From NCBI GenBank assembly GCA_009720755.1, contig WNKV01000025.1, forward strand, positions 1 to 47,224: 47,224 nucleotides of DNA. Direction: 5' to 3'. This DNA is from Rhodoplanes serenus (GTDB taxonomy: Bacteria > Pseudomonadota > Alphaproteobacteria > Rhizobiales > Xanthobacteraceae). Position numbers and translations under genes: made by a program. The notes beneath the pieces were generated by a model. The model was given only the letters and a program-made list of their open reading frames with translations, did no database searches and was not told the DNA's origin. Shown one piece after another: positions 37,851 through 47,092 of this stretch (position 1 is the first letter of the stretch; every line of letters begins with the position of its first letter).

Positions 37851-39902
37851 ATGTACGCGATCGGCATCGATGTCGGCGGCACCTTCACGGATCTGGTGGC
37901 GATCGGGCCGGACCGCCGTGTCGTCTTCGCCAAGGCGCCGTCCACGCCGCAGGATCAGTCCCTCGGCGTGATGGCCGGGCTCGACGAGCTGGCGCGCCGC
38001 CTCGGCCTCGCCCGCGGCGATCTGCTCGCCCGCACCGGGCGGCTCGTCCACGGCACCACGGTCGCCACCAACGCGCTGCTGGAGCGCAAGGGCGCCACCG
38101 TGGCGCTGCTCACCACCGAGGGCCACCGCGACGTGCTGGAGATGCGCGAGGGCCTGAAGGGCGACCGCTACGATCTGCGCTCGCCGCCGCCGGAGCCGCT
38201 GGTGCCGCGCCAGCGCCGCTTCGGGGTGCGCGAGCGGCTGGGGCCGGACGGCGCCGTGCGGGTGCCGCTCGACACCGCCTCGCTCGACGCGGCGATCGAG
38301 GCAGTGCGCCGCGCCGGCGCCACGTCGGTCGCGGTGTGCTACCTGCATGCCTACCGCAATCCCGCCCACGAGATCGCCACGGTGGAGCGGCTGCGGCGGG
38401 CGCTGCCCGACGTCTACGTGTCGCGGTCGAGCGACGTGTGGCCGCAGATCAAGGAGTACGAGCGCGTCTCCACCACGGTGGTCAACGCCTATGTGGGGCC
38501 GGCGGTCGAGCACTATCTCGGCAATCTGGAGCGGCGGCTGGCCGCCGCCGGCTTCGCCGGCAGCCTGTTCATCGTGCTGTCCCATGGCGGCATGGCGCCG
38601 GTCGAGGAGGCGTCGCGGCTCGCTGCCGGCACCGTGCTGTCGGGACCGGCGGGCGGCATCTCGGGCTGCCGGCGCTGCGCCGAGCTCATCGGCATCGCCG
38701 ATCTGGTGCCGTTCGACATGGGCGGCACCAGCACCGACATCTCGCTGATCGTCGACGGCCAGGCGATGCTCACGGCGGACGCCGGGCTCGCCGGCCAGCG
38801 CATCGCGCTGCGCAGCCTCGACATCGCCAGCATCGCGGCGGGCGGCGGCTCGATCGCCGCGGTCGATGCCGGCGGCACCCTGCATGTCGGGCCGGCCAGC
38901 GCCGGCTCGCAGCCGGGGCCGGCCTGCTACGGCAACGGCGGCACCGCCGCGACGGTGACCGACGCCAATGTGGTGCTCGGCTATCTCGACCCCCACGCCT
39001 TCATGGGTGGTGCCCGCCGGCTCGATGCGGCCGCCGCCGCCGCGGCGGTCGACGGCATCGCGGAGACGCTCGGCGTGTCGCGCGAGCAGGCGGCGGCCGG
39101 CATCCACCGCGTCGTCAATCTCGCCATGGCGGACGGCATCCGGCTGATGACGCTGCGCCGCGGTGTCGATCCGCGCCGCTTCGCGGTGCTCAGCTTCGGC
39201 GGCGCCGCCGGGCTGCATGCCGCCGACGTGGCGCGCGAGCTGGAGATTCCGCGCGTCGTGGTGCCGGTCGCCGCGTCGGTGCTGTCCGCCTGGGGGATGC
39301 TGGCGAGCGACCTGCGTTACGAGGTCGGCCGCACCAGCATCGCGGCGAGCGGTCGCACCAGCGCCGCGGCGGTGCGCGACGTGTTCGCCGATCTGGAGCA
39401 CCAGGCGACGGCGCGGATGCGGGGCTGGTTCGACGGCCCGGTGCGCCTCGAACGGTCGGCCGAGATGCGTTACGGCGAGCAGATCTTCGAGATCGACGTC
39501 GATCTCGACGGGCTCGATCTCGCATCGCCGACGCTGGTCGAGGCCCTGGAGGAGCGCTTCCACCGTCGTCACGAGGCGCTCTACACCTACGCCTCCCCCG
39601 ACCAGGAGGTGGTGTTCGTCAACGCCCGCGTCGCCGCCGTGGGGAGCGTGCCGGCGATCGCGGTCGAGGCCGCAGCGATGGCGAGCGAGACGGATGCGGT
39701 GCCGCACGGTCGGCGCCGCGTCTATCTGGAGGGCTGGGCCGAGGTGCCGGTGTATCGCTTCGATGCGCTCGCGCCCGGCGATCGCATCGTCGGGCCGGCG
39801 CTGATCGAGGCGGAGACCACCACGGTGCGGATCGGGCGCGCCGACACGCTGCGCGTGGATGCGCGCGGCTGGCTCGATATCGCGGTCGGCCTCGAAGGCT
39901 GA
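37851..39902 (+). CDS. Hydantoinase A / oxoprolinase alpha-subunit family protein
   Basis: ATPase subunit of the HyuAB enzyme, 683 residues, with an actin/hexokinase-type fold. The N-terminus IGIDVGGTFTDLVAI (4-18) is the first phosphate loop. Other conserved segments are GRLVHGTTVATNALLERKGA, LLTTEGHRDVLEMREG, VLSGPAGGISGC, FDMGGTSTDISLI (second phosphate loop) and FGGAAGLHAADVARELEI. Separate A and B subunits are normal in bacteria. It ends the operon; a strong terminator hairpin follows 30 bp later. Confidence 0.93.
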   Translation: MYAIGIDVGGTFTDLVAIGPDRRVVFAKAPSTPQDQSLGVMAGLDELARRLGLARGDLLARTGRLVHGTTVATNALLERKGATVALLTTEGHRDVLEMREGLKGDRYDLRSPPPEPLVPRQRRFGVRERLGPDGAVRVPLDTASLDAAIEAVRRAGATSVAVCYLHAYRNPAHEIATVERLRRALPDVYVSRSSDVWPQIKEYERVSTTVVNAYVGPAVEHYLGNLERRLAAAGFAGSLFIVLSHGGMAPVEEASRLAAGTVLSGPAGGISGCRRCAELIGIADLVPFDMGGTSTDISLIVDGQAMLTADAGLAGQRIALRSLDIASIAAGGGSIAAVDAGGTLHVGPASAGSQPGPACYGNGGTAATVTDANVVLGYLDPHAFMGGARRLDAAAAAAAVDGIAETLGVSREQAAAGIHRVVNLAMADGIRLMTLRRGVDPRRFAVLSFGGAAGLHAADVARELEIPRVVVPVAASVLSAWGMLASDLRYEVGRTSIAASGRTSAAAVRDVFADLEHQATARMRGWFDGPVRLERSAEMRYGEQIFEIDVDLDGLDLASPTLVEALEERFHRRHEALYTYASPDQEVVFVNARVAAVGSVPAIAVEAAAMASETDAVPHGRRRVYLEGWAEVPVYRFDALAPGDRIVGPALIEAETTTVRIGRADTLRVDARGWLDIAVGLEG

Positions 39903-39932
39903 TGCGACGCGGTCGAGGAATGGCGACGTGAC

Positions 39933-39966
39933 AGCCCCCGGCGAGTCCACCGGGGGCTTCGTTGTC
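39933..39966 (+). terminator. Intrinsic terminator after hyuA
   Basis: AGCCCCCGG (39933-39941) pairs perfectly with CCGGGGGCT (39950-39958) around an 8-base loop, followed by TCGTTGTC. A 9-bp GC-rich stem with a moderately T-rich tail, 30 bp after the HyuA stop; it probably also lies at the end of the minus-strand miniprotein transcript. Confidence 0.75.
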
Positions 39967-40000
39967 CGATGGTCGAGGCGCGGATCAGATCACGTCGTGC

Positions 40001-40096
40001 TCACCCGACGTACACGACCAGGGGCAGCAGCGTCAGCGCGGCCGTGATGGCGATGGCGGCACGCTCTTGCAGACTTGCTTCGTTGAAGTAGCCCAT
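40001..40096 (-). CDS. 31-residue single-span membrane miniprotein
   Basis: Not recognised. The ATG at 40096 has a perfect GGAGG with 7-bp spacing, stronger than most genes here. The product starts MGYFNEASLQERAAIAI and ends in a hydrophobic stretch (LTLLPLVVYVG). The first half could form an amphipathic helix with charged Glu and Arg residues. A longer reading (to 40237) has no ribosome site and untypical composition. It lies alone between the hyuA terminator and the IalB gene. Such small one-span proteins often act as subunits of membrane complexes, but nothing here names one. Confidence 0.6.
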   Translation of the reverse strand: MGYFNEASLQERAAIAITAALTLLPLVVYVG

Positions 40097-40259
40097 GGGA
40101 GGTCCTCCGGTCGGCGGTTGCGATAGGAGTGCTACGCCACCGGCGCCGGCCTGGATCACGAACGGGCGGATGACCGCCGCGACGGACGGCCGCATGACAA
40201 GATGCGTAGCGGGAGCAGAGCCGGCGATCAGCGGCACCCGCCATTCACCGAACCCGCCG

Positions 40260-40991
40260 TCAGCGGCATTCCTGGGCGACGCGGTCGAGCGCCTGGGCGA
40301 GCCCCTTGAGCGAGTAGACGTCGGTCGAGCCAGTGCCGCGCGCCGACACGCCCTTCACCACGGCGTCGCTGGCGCGGCGCAGCGATTCGACCAGCCGCGG
40401 CTCCTCGGCGGCGTTCTTGATCCAGCCGCCATCCGCCTGGGTGTACATGGCGAAGCTGGCGCCGCCGACCTCGACGGCCGCATCCGCATTTGGCTTGAAG
40501 CCGTAACCGAAGATCACCGAGACCTCGTCCTTCACCTTCTCGGCGGGGCGCGATGCGATGAACAGGAAGGTCGGGTCGCGCGGGCGGCCGGGCGGGTCGG
40601 TGTCGGCCCGGCTCGGCTTGGCGAGCGCGAAGCACACCTTGCGGCCGCCCGGGCTCGCCGTGTAGGCGCCCCAGCTCCCGAATTGGCCGAGCAGCTGCGC
40701 CCCGGCGCCGCCGGCCGCGGCGGCCGGCACCGTGGGGGCGCGCGGCGGCTGCCCGGAGGGCTGAGCGGCTGGCGTCTGGGCCGGCGGCTTCGGCCGTGGC
40801 GGCTGCGCCGGGCGAGGCTGCGCCTGCGGGGCCGCGGGCTGACCGGGTGGCTGCTGGGCGGCGGCCGGTCCGGCCGCCATCAGCAGGAGCGCGGCACTCG
40901 CGAGCGCGGCACCACCGGCCAGCAGGAGGATGCGCGTGCGGCCTCGCTCGCGCGTCGGGTGGTTCGGCACCGGCGGCCTCCGCACGGCCAT
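40260..40991 (-). CDS. Invasion-associated locus B (IalB) family protein
   Basis: Exported protein family widespread in Hyphomicrobiales, named after the Bartonella invasion locus; biochemical role unclear. The 243-residue product has a signal anchor or peptide (about 18-42) and a long Pro/Ala/Gln-rich linker (about 42-95). The IalB domain follows: GSWGAYTASPGGRKVCFALA, VSVIFGYGFKPNADAA, FAMYTQADGGWIKNAAEEPR and YSLKGLAQALDRVAQECR. ATG at 40991 behind GGAG. The proline-rich linker is longer than I would expect and may span peptidoglycan. Confidence 0.9.
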   Translation of the reverse strand: MAVRRPPVPNHPTRERGRTRILLLAGGAALASAALLLMAAGPAAAQQPPGQPAAPQAQPRPAQPPRPKPPAQTPAAQPSGQPPRAPTVPAAAAGGAGAQLLGQFGSWGAYTASPGGRKVCFALAKPSRADTDPPGRPRDPTFLFIASRPAEKVKDEVSVIFGYGFKPNADAAVEVGGASFAMYTQADGGWIKNAAEEPRLVESLRRASDAVVKGVSARGTGSTDVYSLKGLAQALDRVAQECR

Positions 40992-41193
40992 CGTGGCTCC
41001 TCGCTCGAATCGCCGGCGCGCGCCGCCGCGGGCGGCGTCTTCGCAAACATCGTATCCCATTATCAGCCCGCAACAATCCCGGACGGCCGGCATGCTACCC
41101 CAGGCCGCCGCCCGCGCCTAGGGCGATGGTCCCGGAGATCGTGGCCGGCCGGCGACGCGGTGCCCCGTGCGCCGCGCTCCCCCGATTCGCGGT

Positions 41194-41589
41194 CTAGCGC
41201 GCCATTTCGTCGAGGGCGTGGCGGGCGGCGGTGCGATGCTCGGGGGTGAGGTGGGTGAAGAACAGCCGCACCACCCCGGCCAGCACGGCGGCGTCGTCGG
41301 TGAAGCCGAGCGCCGGCAGGAGGTCCGGCATCAGGTCGGCGGGCAGCACGAAATAGGCGAGCGCCCCGAGCAGCGCGACGCGGACATGGTGCGGGGTGCC
41401 GCGGTCGAGAGCGCAGTAGTAGGCGGCGATCAGGTCCTCGGCGAAGGGCAGCCGCGCCGCGACACGGCGGATCTTCGGCCAGAAGCCGCGCCGCACCGTG
41501 TCCTCGTCGCGTTGCGCCCGTGCCTCGGCGTCCGCGGGTCCCGCATGCCCGCCGGCCGCTCCCCGGCCCATGCCCATGACGTCGATCAT
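41194..41589 (-). CDS. DUF1232 (YkvA-family) membrane protein
   Basis: 131 residues: a charged N-terminus (about 1-35), then the family core RLPFAEDLIAAYYCALDRGT, VALLGALAYFVLPADLMPDL and GFTDDAAVLAGVVRLFFTHL. The P-x-D-hydrophobic-x-PD pattern is the DUF1232 hallmark. Function unknown. The start is uncertain: ATG at 41589 was taken; another in-frame ATG lies four codons later. Ends near the short spacer before the IalB gene. Confidence 0.85.
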   Translation of the reverse strand: MIDVMGMGRGAAGGHAGPADAEARAQRDEDTVRRGFWPKIRRVAARLPFAEDLIAAYYCALDRGTPHHVRVALLGALAYFVLPADLMPDLLPALGFTDDAAVLAGVVRLFFTHLTPEHRTAARHALDEMAR

Positions 41590-41686
41590 CGTCTCTCTCG
41601 TCGACCGGCTGTCCGCAGCAGCCGCACCACCAGATAGGTGCCGGGACGGCGGCCGCAAGGCGCCGCCGCGCCGCGCGATGGCGGGC

Positions 41687-41989
41687 TCAACCGCCCGACC
41701 CGGCCGCGATGCGCTCCATCGCGGTGGCGAGCGCGACATCGCGCTCGGTGACGCCGCCGGCGTCGTGGGTCGCCAGCGTCACCGCCACGGTGCGGTAGAC
41801 GTTCGACCACTCCGGATGATGGTCGAGCTTCTCGGCGACGAGCGCCACCCGCGCCATGAAGCCGAAGGCGGCATTGAAGTCCGCGAACGTGAACGTCTTG
41901 GCGATGGCGTCGCGCCCGGCGACCTCCTGCCAGCCGGGCAGGGCGGCGAGCGCCTCCCGCCGCCGCTCGGCGCTCAGTCGTTGCGTCAT
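41687..41989 (-). CDS. phhB: 4a-hydroxytetrahydrobiopterin dehydratase (pterin-4a-carbinolamine dehydratase)
   Basis: Dehydrates the carbinolamine formed by aromatic amino acid hydroxylases, recycling the pterin. The 100-residue product contains the catalytic motif EKLDHHPEW (H57, H58, P59, W61) and [14 protein letters not shown] (H75), matching the family. ATG at 41989 with GGAGGG upstream. No phenylalanine hydroxylase gene is nearby, so a role in molybdopterin or folate-type metabolism is also possible. Divergent from the M50 protease gene. Confidence 0.93.
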   Translation of the reverse strand: MTQRLSAERRREALAALPGWQEVAGRDAIAKTFTFADFNAAFGFMARVALVAEKLDHHPEWSNVYRTVAVTLATHDAGGVTERDVALATAMERIAAGSGG

Positions 41990-42107
41990 CGCGCCCTCCG
42001 TCGCTGTCGCGGTGCATCGTGTGTCGGGGCGCCGTCTGGTGGCTGGCCCCGAGCGATCATATCTGGAGTGCGAGCGTCGGCGGCAAGAGGGACGCGAGGA
42101 GACAGGC

Positions 42108-43226
42108 ATGACGTGGTCGGTGAACATCGGCTCGATCGCCGGAACGGCGGTGCGCATCCACGTCACCTTCGTGCTGTTCCTCGTCTGGATCTTCGCGGCG
42201 AGCTGGACCCAGGGGGGCATCGATGCAGCGTGGAGCGGCCTCGTCTTCATGCTGCTGGTGTTCGCCTGCGTGCTGGCGCACGAGTTCGGCCACATCTTCG
42301 CGGCGCGGACCTTCGGGGTGGCGACGCCCAACGTGACGCTGCTGCCGATCGGCGGCGTCGCCCGGCTGGAGCGCATCCCCGAGGCGCCCGGCGAGGAGTT
42401 TTTGGTGGCGGTCGCCGGCCCGATGGTCAACGTCGTCATCGCGGCACTGCTGATCGTGCTGTTCGGCGCCGACCCGTCGGTGCGCAATCTCGCCGCCATG
42501 GAGAGCTCGGCGACCGCGATGGTCGACCGGCTCGCCGCCGTGAACATCTTCCTGGTGCTGTTCAACATGATCCCGGCGTTCCCGATGGACGGCGGCCGGG
42601 TGCTGCGGGCGCTGCTGGCGATCAAGCTCGGCCATGTGCGGGCCACCGAGATCGCCGCCTGGATCGGCCAGGCCGCCGCCTTCGTGTTCGGCTTCGTCGG
42701 GCTGTTCGGCAATCCGCTGCTGATCTTCATCGCCATCTTCGTGTACCTGGCGGCCTCCTCGGAGGCGCAGCTCGTCGCCATCCGGGCGATGTCGCGCGAC
42801 GTGCCGGTGTCGGCCGCGATGATCACCGAGTTCGCGACGCTGGCGCCCGACGAGCCGATCGAGGCGGCGATCGAGACGCTTTTGCGCACCAGCCAGCAGG
42901 AGTTCCCGGTGGTCGACGGCCAGCGGCGGCTGGTCGGGGTGCTCAGCCGGGCCGACATGATCCGCGCCCTCAAGCAGGTCGGTCCGCATGCGGCCGTCGC
43001 CGACGTGATGACCGTCGACGTCCCGCTGATGAGCCACCGCGGCCGGCTGGAGCACGCCTTCCGCACCTTGCAGGAGAAGCAGAAGCCGGCGGTCGGCATC
43101 GTCGATGCGGCCGGGCGGCTGGTCGGCCTCGTCACCTCGGAGACCATCGGCGAGATGCTGATGGTACGCGAGGCGCTGCCGCGGGGCGTGCGTCTGGGTC
43201 CGTGGGGACCCGCCACCGGCATCTGA
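42108..43226 (+). CDS. Site-2-protease-like M50 metallopeptidase with CBS domains
   Basis: Integral membrane zinc protease of the M50B group, 372 residues. The zinc site HEFGH is at 58-62 and the third ligand lies in [12 protein letters not shown] (D161). It has about six spans, followed by a cytoplasmic CBS pair (about 230-355: [20 protein letters not shown] and [11 protein letters not shown], then [19 protein letters not shown]). CBS domains probably sense an adenosine ligand and gate the protease. Relatives process membrane-bound regulators; the target here is unknown. ATG at 42108 behind AGGAGACAGGC. Confidence 0.92.
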   Translation: MTWSVNIGSIAGTAVRIHVTFVLFLVWIFAASWTQGGIDAAWSGLVFMLLVFACVLAHEFGHIFAARTFGVATPNVTLLPIGGVARLERIPEAPGEEFLVAVAGPMVNVVIAALLIVLFGADPSVRNLAAMESSATAMVDRLAAVNIFLVLFNMIPAFPMDGGRVLRALLAIKLGHVRATEIAAWIGQAAAFVFGFVGLFGNPLLIFIAIFVYLAASSEAQLVAIRAMSRDVPVSAAMITEFATLAPDEPIEAAIETLLRTSQQEFPVVDGQRRLVGVLSRADMIRALKQVGPHAAVADVMTVDVPLMSHRGRLEHAFRTLQEKQKPAVGIVDAAGRLVGLVTSETIGEMLMVREALPRGVRLGPWGPATGI

Positions 43227-43375
43227 TCCCGCCGTTCGTCCGGGCCATGGGCGTACGGAGTTTACCGTCTGCCGCGAAAGCGGCCGCTGCTGCCCCGCCG
43301 CCGCCCTCTTTCGGTGACCTCGGGCTGCTACCACATCAGCCGAACGAGCCGCGATCCTCTCCGGAGCCCTCCCGC

Positions 43376-44977
43376 ATGCCCTCGCCGCTGCGCCGCATCG
43401 CCGCCGCCCTGGTGGTTCGGGACCGGCGGACCGGCGTGCGCTCCGGCCGGGCGCAGCGGCGCCTGCGGGTGCTGCTGCGGCAGAGCCCTTCGCTCCTGCT
43501 GCTCGGGGTGTTCCTGGCGGTGGGCGGCGTGGCGGCGGTGTTCTACCTCTCGGACCGTCCGACGACGCTGCGTATCGCGGTCGGCCCGGCCGGTGGCGAG
43601 GACGCCCGGCTGATCCAGGCGATGGCCCAGCAGTTCGCCCGCGACCGCGGCGCCGCGGTCCGCCTCGTGCCGGTGGTCAAGGAGGGGCCTGCCCAGGCGG
43701 CGCGCGCCCTCCAGGGCCGTGAGGCCGATGTCGCGGTGGTGCGCCGCGACGTCGCCTTGCCGGGCTCGGCCCGGGCCGTGGTGGTGCTGCACGACAATGT
43801 CGCCGTTCTGGTGGTGCCGGCCGAGGGCTCGCTGGCGGCCGGCGGCGCCCGCGCCGCTCCGCCGCCGCCGGCACCCGCGCCGACCCCGCCATCGAGCGGT
43901 CGCAAGCGCAAGGCTGCCGCCCCTTCCGCGGCCCCGCCGCCTCCCGCTCCGCCCCGGATCGAGAGCATCGAGGATCTGGCGGGCCGCCGCATCGGCCTGG
44001 TCGGCCCCGGCGTCGGCGACCGCGAGCTGCTCGACGCCATCCTGCGCCAGTACCAGGTCCCGACCGAGAAGGTCACCGTGGTGCCGCTCGACGCCCGCGA
44101 CCTCGCCACCACCCTGCGGGCCAACCCGGTCGACGCCATCCTGGCGCTCGGGCCGGTGGCCAGCCCGCAGGTGGCCGGCGTGGTGGCGGCGGCCAGCAAC
44201 GGCCGCACCGGCCCGACCTTCCTGGAGATCGGCGCCTCCGAGGCGATCGCGGCCCGCACCCCGGCCTACGAGGAGGCCGAGCTGAAGGCCGGTGTGTTCG
44301 GCGGCCAGACCCCGCAGCCGGCCGAAAACGTCGAGACCGTCGGCTTCAAGCACTACATCGTGGCGCGGCGCAGCGTGCCGGACGACACGGTGGCGGATCT
44401 CACCCGGCAGATCTTCGCGGTGCGACAGACGCTCTCGGGCGAGTTCCCGATGGCGGCCCGCATCGAGAAGCCCGACACCGACCGCGACGCCGCGGTGCCG
44501 GCGCATCCGGGGGCTGCCGCCTATATCGACAACGAGCAGCAGACCTTCTTCGATCGCTACAGCGACTTCATCTATCTGGGCGTGATGGCGGTGTCGGGCG
44601 TCGGCTCCGGGCTCGCCTGGCTGGCCAGCCACTTCCGCGCCGACAGCCGCGGCCGGCGCCAGCGCCTGCTGGAGCAGCTCGTCGGGATCTTGGAGCGGGC
44701 GCGGTCGGCCGGGAGTCTCGACGATGTTGCGGCGCTGGAGGCCGAGATCGACACCATCCTGAAGCGGGTGCTGCTGCCGGGAGACCGCAGTGCCCTCGAT
44801 CACGGCTCGCTCGCCGCCTTCTCGCTCGCTCTCGATCAGGCCCGCGGCGCCATCGCGGCGCGCCGGGCGGCGCTCGCGGGCCCGCCGACATCTCCGGCTG
44901 CCGCCGCGCTCCGCCCCGAGGTGCCGGGCGGCTCCGTCGCGCCGCTGCGCATCGCCTCCGCCTCCGACCCGTCCTGA
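43376..44977 (+). CDS. TAXI-family TRAP solute-binding protein with two membrane anchors
   Basis: Receptor domain of the TAXI type (as in TRAP transporters) in a 533-residue protein. A basic N-terminus leads into a membrane span (about 38-58, LLLLGVFLAVGGVAAVFYL), then TLRIAVGPAGGEDARLIQAM begins the binding domain. A Pro/Ala insertion (about 160-193) splits the domain. A second span (FIYLGVMAVSGVGSGLAWLA) lies near 400-420, followed by a cytoplasmic coiled-coil-like tail. No TRAP permease gene is beside it. Likely a membrane-fixed sensor or receptor rather than a free periplasmic protein. Confidence 0.82.
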   Translation: MPSPLRRIAAALVVRDRRTGVRSGRAQRRLRVLLRQSPSLLLLGVFLAVGGVAAVFYLSDRPTTLRIAVGPAGGEDARLIQAMAQQFARDRGAAVRLVPVVKEGPAQAARALQGREADVAVVRRDVALPGSARAVVVLHDNVAVLVVPAEGSLAAGGARAAPPPPAPAPTPPSSGRKRKAAAPSAAPPPPAPPRIESIEDLAGRRIGLVGPGVGDRELLDAILRQYQVPTEKVTVVPLDARDLATTLRANPVDAILALGPVASPQVAGVVAAASNGRTGPTFLEIGASEAIAARTPAYEEAELKAGVFGGQTPQPAENVETVGFKHYIVARRSVPDDTVADLTRQIFAVRQTLSGEFPMAARIEKPDTDRDAAVPAHPGAAAYIDNEQQTFFDRYSDFIYLGVMAVSGVGSGLAWLASHFRADSRGRRQRLLEQLVGILERARSAGSLDDVAALEAEIDTILKRVLLPGDRSALDHGSLAAFSLALDQARGAIAARRAALAGPPTSPAAAALRPEVPGGSVAPLRIASASDPS

Positions 44978-45076
44978 CCGGCCCGACGCCGCGCGCGGCA
45001 CAACGCGAGGTTGTCGTTCGGCCGGGCGGATTGCGCGAACCCGCGTGTGAAAGATCGATGAAACCGGCGGTCGGCA

Positions 45077-45104
45077 TTGCCTCCGGCCCGGCCTCGATTA
45101 TATT
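45077..45104 (+). promoter_or_regulatory. Predicted promoter of typA
   Basis: TTGCCT (45077-45082) and TATATT (45099-45104), 16 bp apart, put the transcript start near 45111, about 47 nt before the typA ATG. AT-rich against its surroundings. Confidence 0.5.
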
Positions 45105-45116
45105 CCGCGCAACTTT

Positions 45117-45136
45117 CGCGGGCCACGAGGCCCGCG
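45117..45136 (+). promoter_or_regulatory. Hairpin in the typA leader
   Basis: CGCGGGCC (45117-45124) pairs perfectly with GGCCCGCG (45129-45136) around an ACGA loop, at the predicted 5' end of the typA message and 9 nt before the Shine-Dalgarno AAAGGA. It may protect the message or respond to temperature; function inferred. Confidence 0.4.
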
Positions 45137-45157
45137 TTCCGTTTCCAAAGGACGCCT

Positions 45158-46984
45158 ATGACGCTGCGCAACGTCGCCATCATCGCCCATGTCGACCATG
45201 GGAAGACCACCCTGGTCGACCGGCTGCTCCAGCAGTCCGGCGTGTTCCGCGAGAACCAACGGGTCACCGAGCGCGCCATGGACTCCGGCGACCTGGAGCG
45301 CGAGCGCGGCATCACGATTCTGGCCAAGGCGACCTCGATCGTCTGGAAGGACGTGCGCATCAACATCGTCGACACCCCGGGCCACGCCGATTTCGGCGGC
45401 GAGGTCGAGCGCATCCTCAACATGGTGGACGGCGCCATCGTGCTGGTGGACGCCGCCGAAGGCCCGCTGCCGCAGACCAAGTTCGTGGTGTCCAAGGCGC
45501 TCAAGATCGGCCTGAAGCCGATCGTCGCCATCAACAAGGTCGATCGCTCCGACGCCCGGCCCGACGTCGTCGCCGGCGAGGTGTTCGACCTGTTCGCAGC
45601 GCTCGACGCCTCCGAGGAGCAGCTCGACTTCCCGATCCTCTACGGCTCCGCCAAGGAAGGCTGGATGGCGCCGAGCCTGGAGGGTCCGAAGGACTCGATG
45701 ACGCCGCTGTTCGATCTGGTGCTGAAGCATGTGCCGCCGCCCACCATCGAGCATGGGCCGTTCCGCATGCTCGGCACCATTCTCGAATCGAATCCGTATC
45801 TCGGCCGCATCGTCACCGGGCGGATCACCTCCGGCAGCATCAAGCCGAACCAGCCCGCCAAGGTGCTGGACCGCAACGGCCGGATCGTCGAGAGCGGTCG
45901 CATCTCCAAGGTGCTGGCGTTCCGCGGCCTGGAGCGCCAGCCGATCGACGAGGCGGTGGCGGGCGACATCGTGTCGGTCGCCGGCCTGCCGGAGGCGACG
46001 GTCGCCCACACCATCTGCGCCCCCGAGGTGTCGGAGCCGCTGCCGGCCCAGCCGATCGATCCGCCGACGCTGTCGATGACGTTCCGCGTCAACGACTCGC
46101 CGCTCGCCGGCACCGAGGGCGACAAGGTGACCGGCCGCATGATCCGCGACCGCCTGCTGCGCGAGGCGGAGGGCAACGTGGCGCTGCGGGTCAGCGAGTC
46201 GGACGAGAAGGACTCGATGGAGGTTGCCGGCCGCGGCGAGCTTCAGCTCGGCATCCTGATCGAGACCATGCGGCGCGAAGGCTACGAGCTGTCGGTGTCG
46301 CGCCCCAAGGTGCTGCTCCAGCGCGACGAGGCGAACGGCGAGCTGCGCGAGCCGATCGAGGAGGTCGTCATCGACGTCGACGAGCAGTTCTCGGGCGTCG
46401 TCGTTCAGAAGATGTCGGAGCGCAAGGCCGAGCTGATCGAGATGCGCCCGTCCGGCGGTGGCCGCACCCGGCTCGTCTTCTATGCCCCGACCCGCGGCCT
46501 GATCGGCTACCAGGGCGAGCTGCTGACCGACACCCGCGGCACCGCCATCATGAACCGGCTGTTCCATGCCTATGCGCCCTATAAGGGCGAGGTGCAGGGA
46601 CGGCGCACCGGCGTGCTGATCTCCACCGACGCCGGCGAGGCGGTCGCCTATGCGCTGTGGAACCTGGAGGACCGCGGCCCGATGATGATCGAGCCCGGCT
46701 GGAAGGTCTATCAGGGCATGATCGTCGGCGAGCACACCCGCGACAACGATCTCGAGGTGAACGTGCTCAAGGGCAAGAAGCTCACCAACATCCGCACCAC
46801 CTCGAAGGACGAGGCGGTGCGGCTGACGCCGCCGATGAAGATGACGCTGGAGAAGGCGCTCGCCTACATCCAGGACGACGAGCTGGTCGAGGTGACGCCG
46901 AAGTCGATCCGGCTTCGCAAGAAGATCCTCGATCCCAACGAGCGCAAGAAGGAAGAGCGCCGCCGCGTCGCCGAAGGCGTGTGA
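45158..46984 (+). CDS. typA: Translational GTPase TypA/BipA
   Basis: Ribosome-associated GTPase needed at low temperature and under stress. The 608-residue product has G1 AHVDHGKTT (10-18), the EF-G-like RERGITI, G3 DTPGHADF, G4 NKVDR, and the TypA C-terminal domain with SGGGRTRLVFYAPTRGLIGY and NIRTTSKDEAVRLTPP. Normal length. ATG at 45158 with AAAGGA upstream; a longer reading from a TTG at 45077 overlaps the promoter and is rejected. Confidence 0.98.
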   Translation: MTLRNVAIIAHVDHGKTTLVDRLLQQSGVFRENQRVTERAMDSGDLERERGITILAKATSIVWKDVRINIVDTPGHADFGGEVERILNMVDGAIVLVDAAEGPLPQTKFVVSKALKIGLKPIVAINKVDRSDARPDVVAGEVFDLFAALDASEEQLDFPILYGSAKEGWMAPSLEGPKDSMTPLFDLVLKHVPPPTIEHGPFRMLGTILESNPYLGRIVTGRITSGSIKPNQPAKVLDRNGRIVESGRISKVLAFRGLERQPIDEAVAGDIVSVAGLPEATVAHTICAPEVSEPLPAQPIDPPTLSMTFRVNDSPLAGTEGDKVTGRMIRDRLLREAEGNVALRVSESDEKDSMEVAGRGELQLGILIETMRREGYELSVSRPKVLLQRDEANGELREPIEEVVIDVDEQFSGVVVQKMSERKAELIEMRPSGGGRTRLVFYAPTRGLIGYQGELLTDTRGTAIMNRLFHAYAPYKGEVQGRRTGVLISTDAGEAVAYALWNLEDRGPMMIEPGWKVYQGMIVGEHTRDNDLEVNVLKGKKLTNIRTTSKDEAVRLTPPMKMTLEKALAYIQDDELVEVTPKSIRLRKKILDPNERKKEERRRVAEGV

Positions 46985-47092
46985 CGCCGGATACGTTCGA
47001 TCGGCGCGCCGTCCGGCGACGTCTGGGCTCCCGCGTCCCGCTCTTGGACGCATCGTGCCCCGAATGGGATCGTCATGCGCGGGCGAAGATGT

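Noticed and set aside
41498-43375. Extension of the TAXI protein to 1159 residues
   Set aside because: The upstream part overlaps the M50 protease in another frame and has no family similarity.
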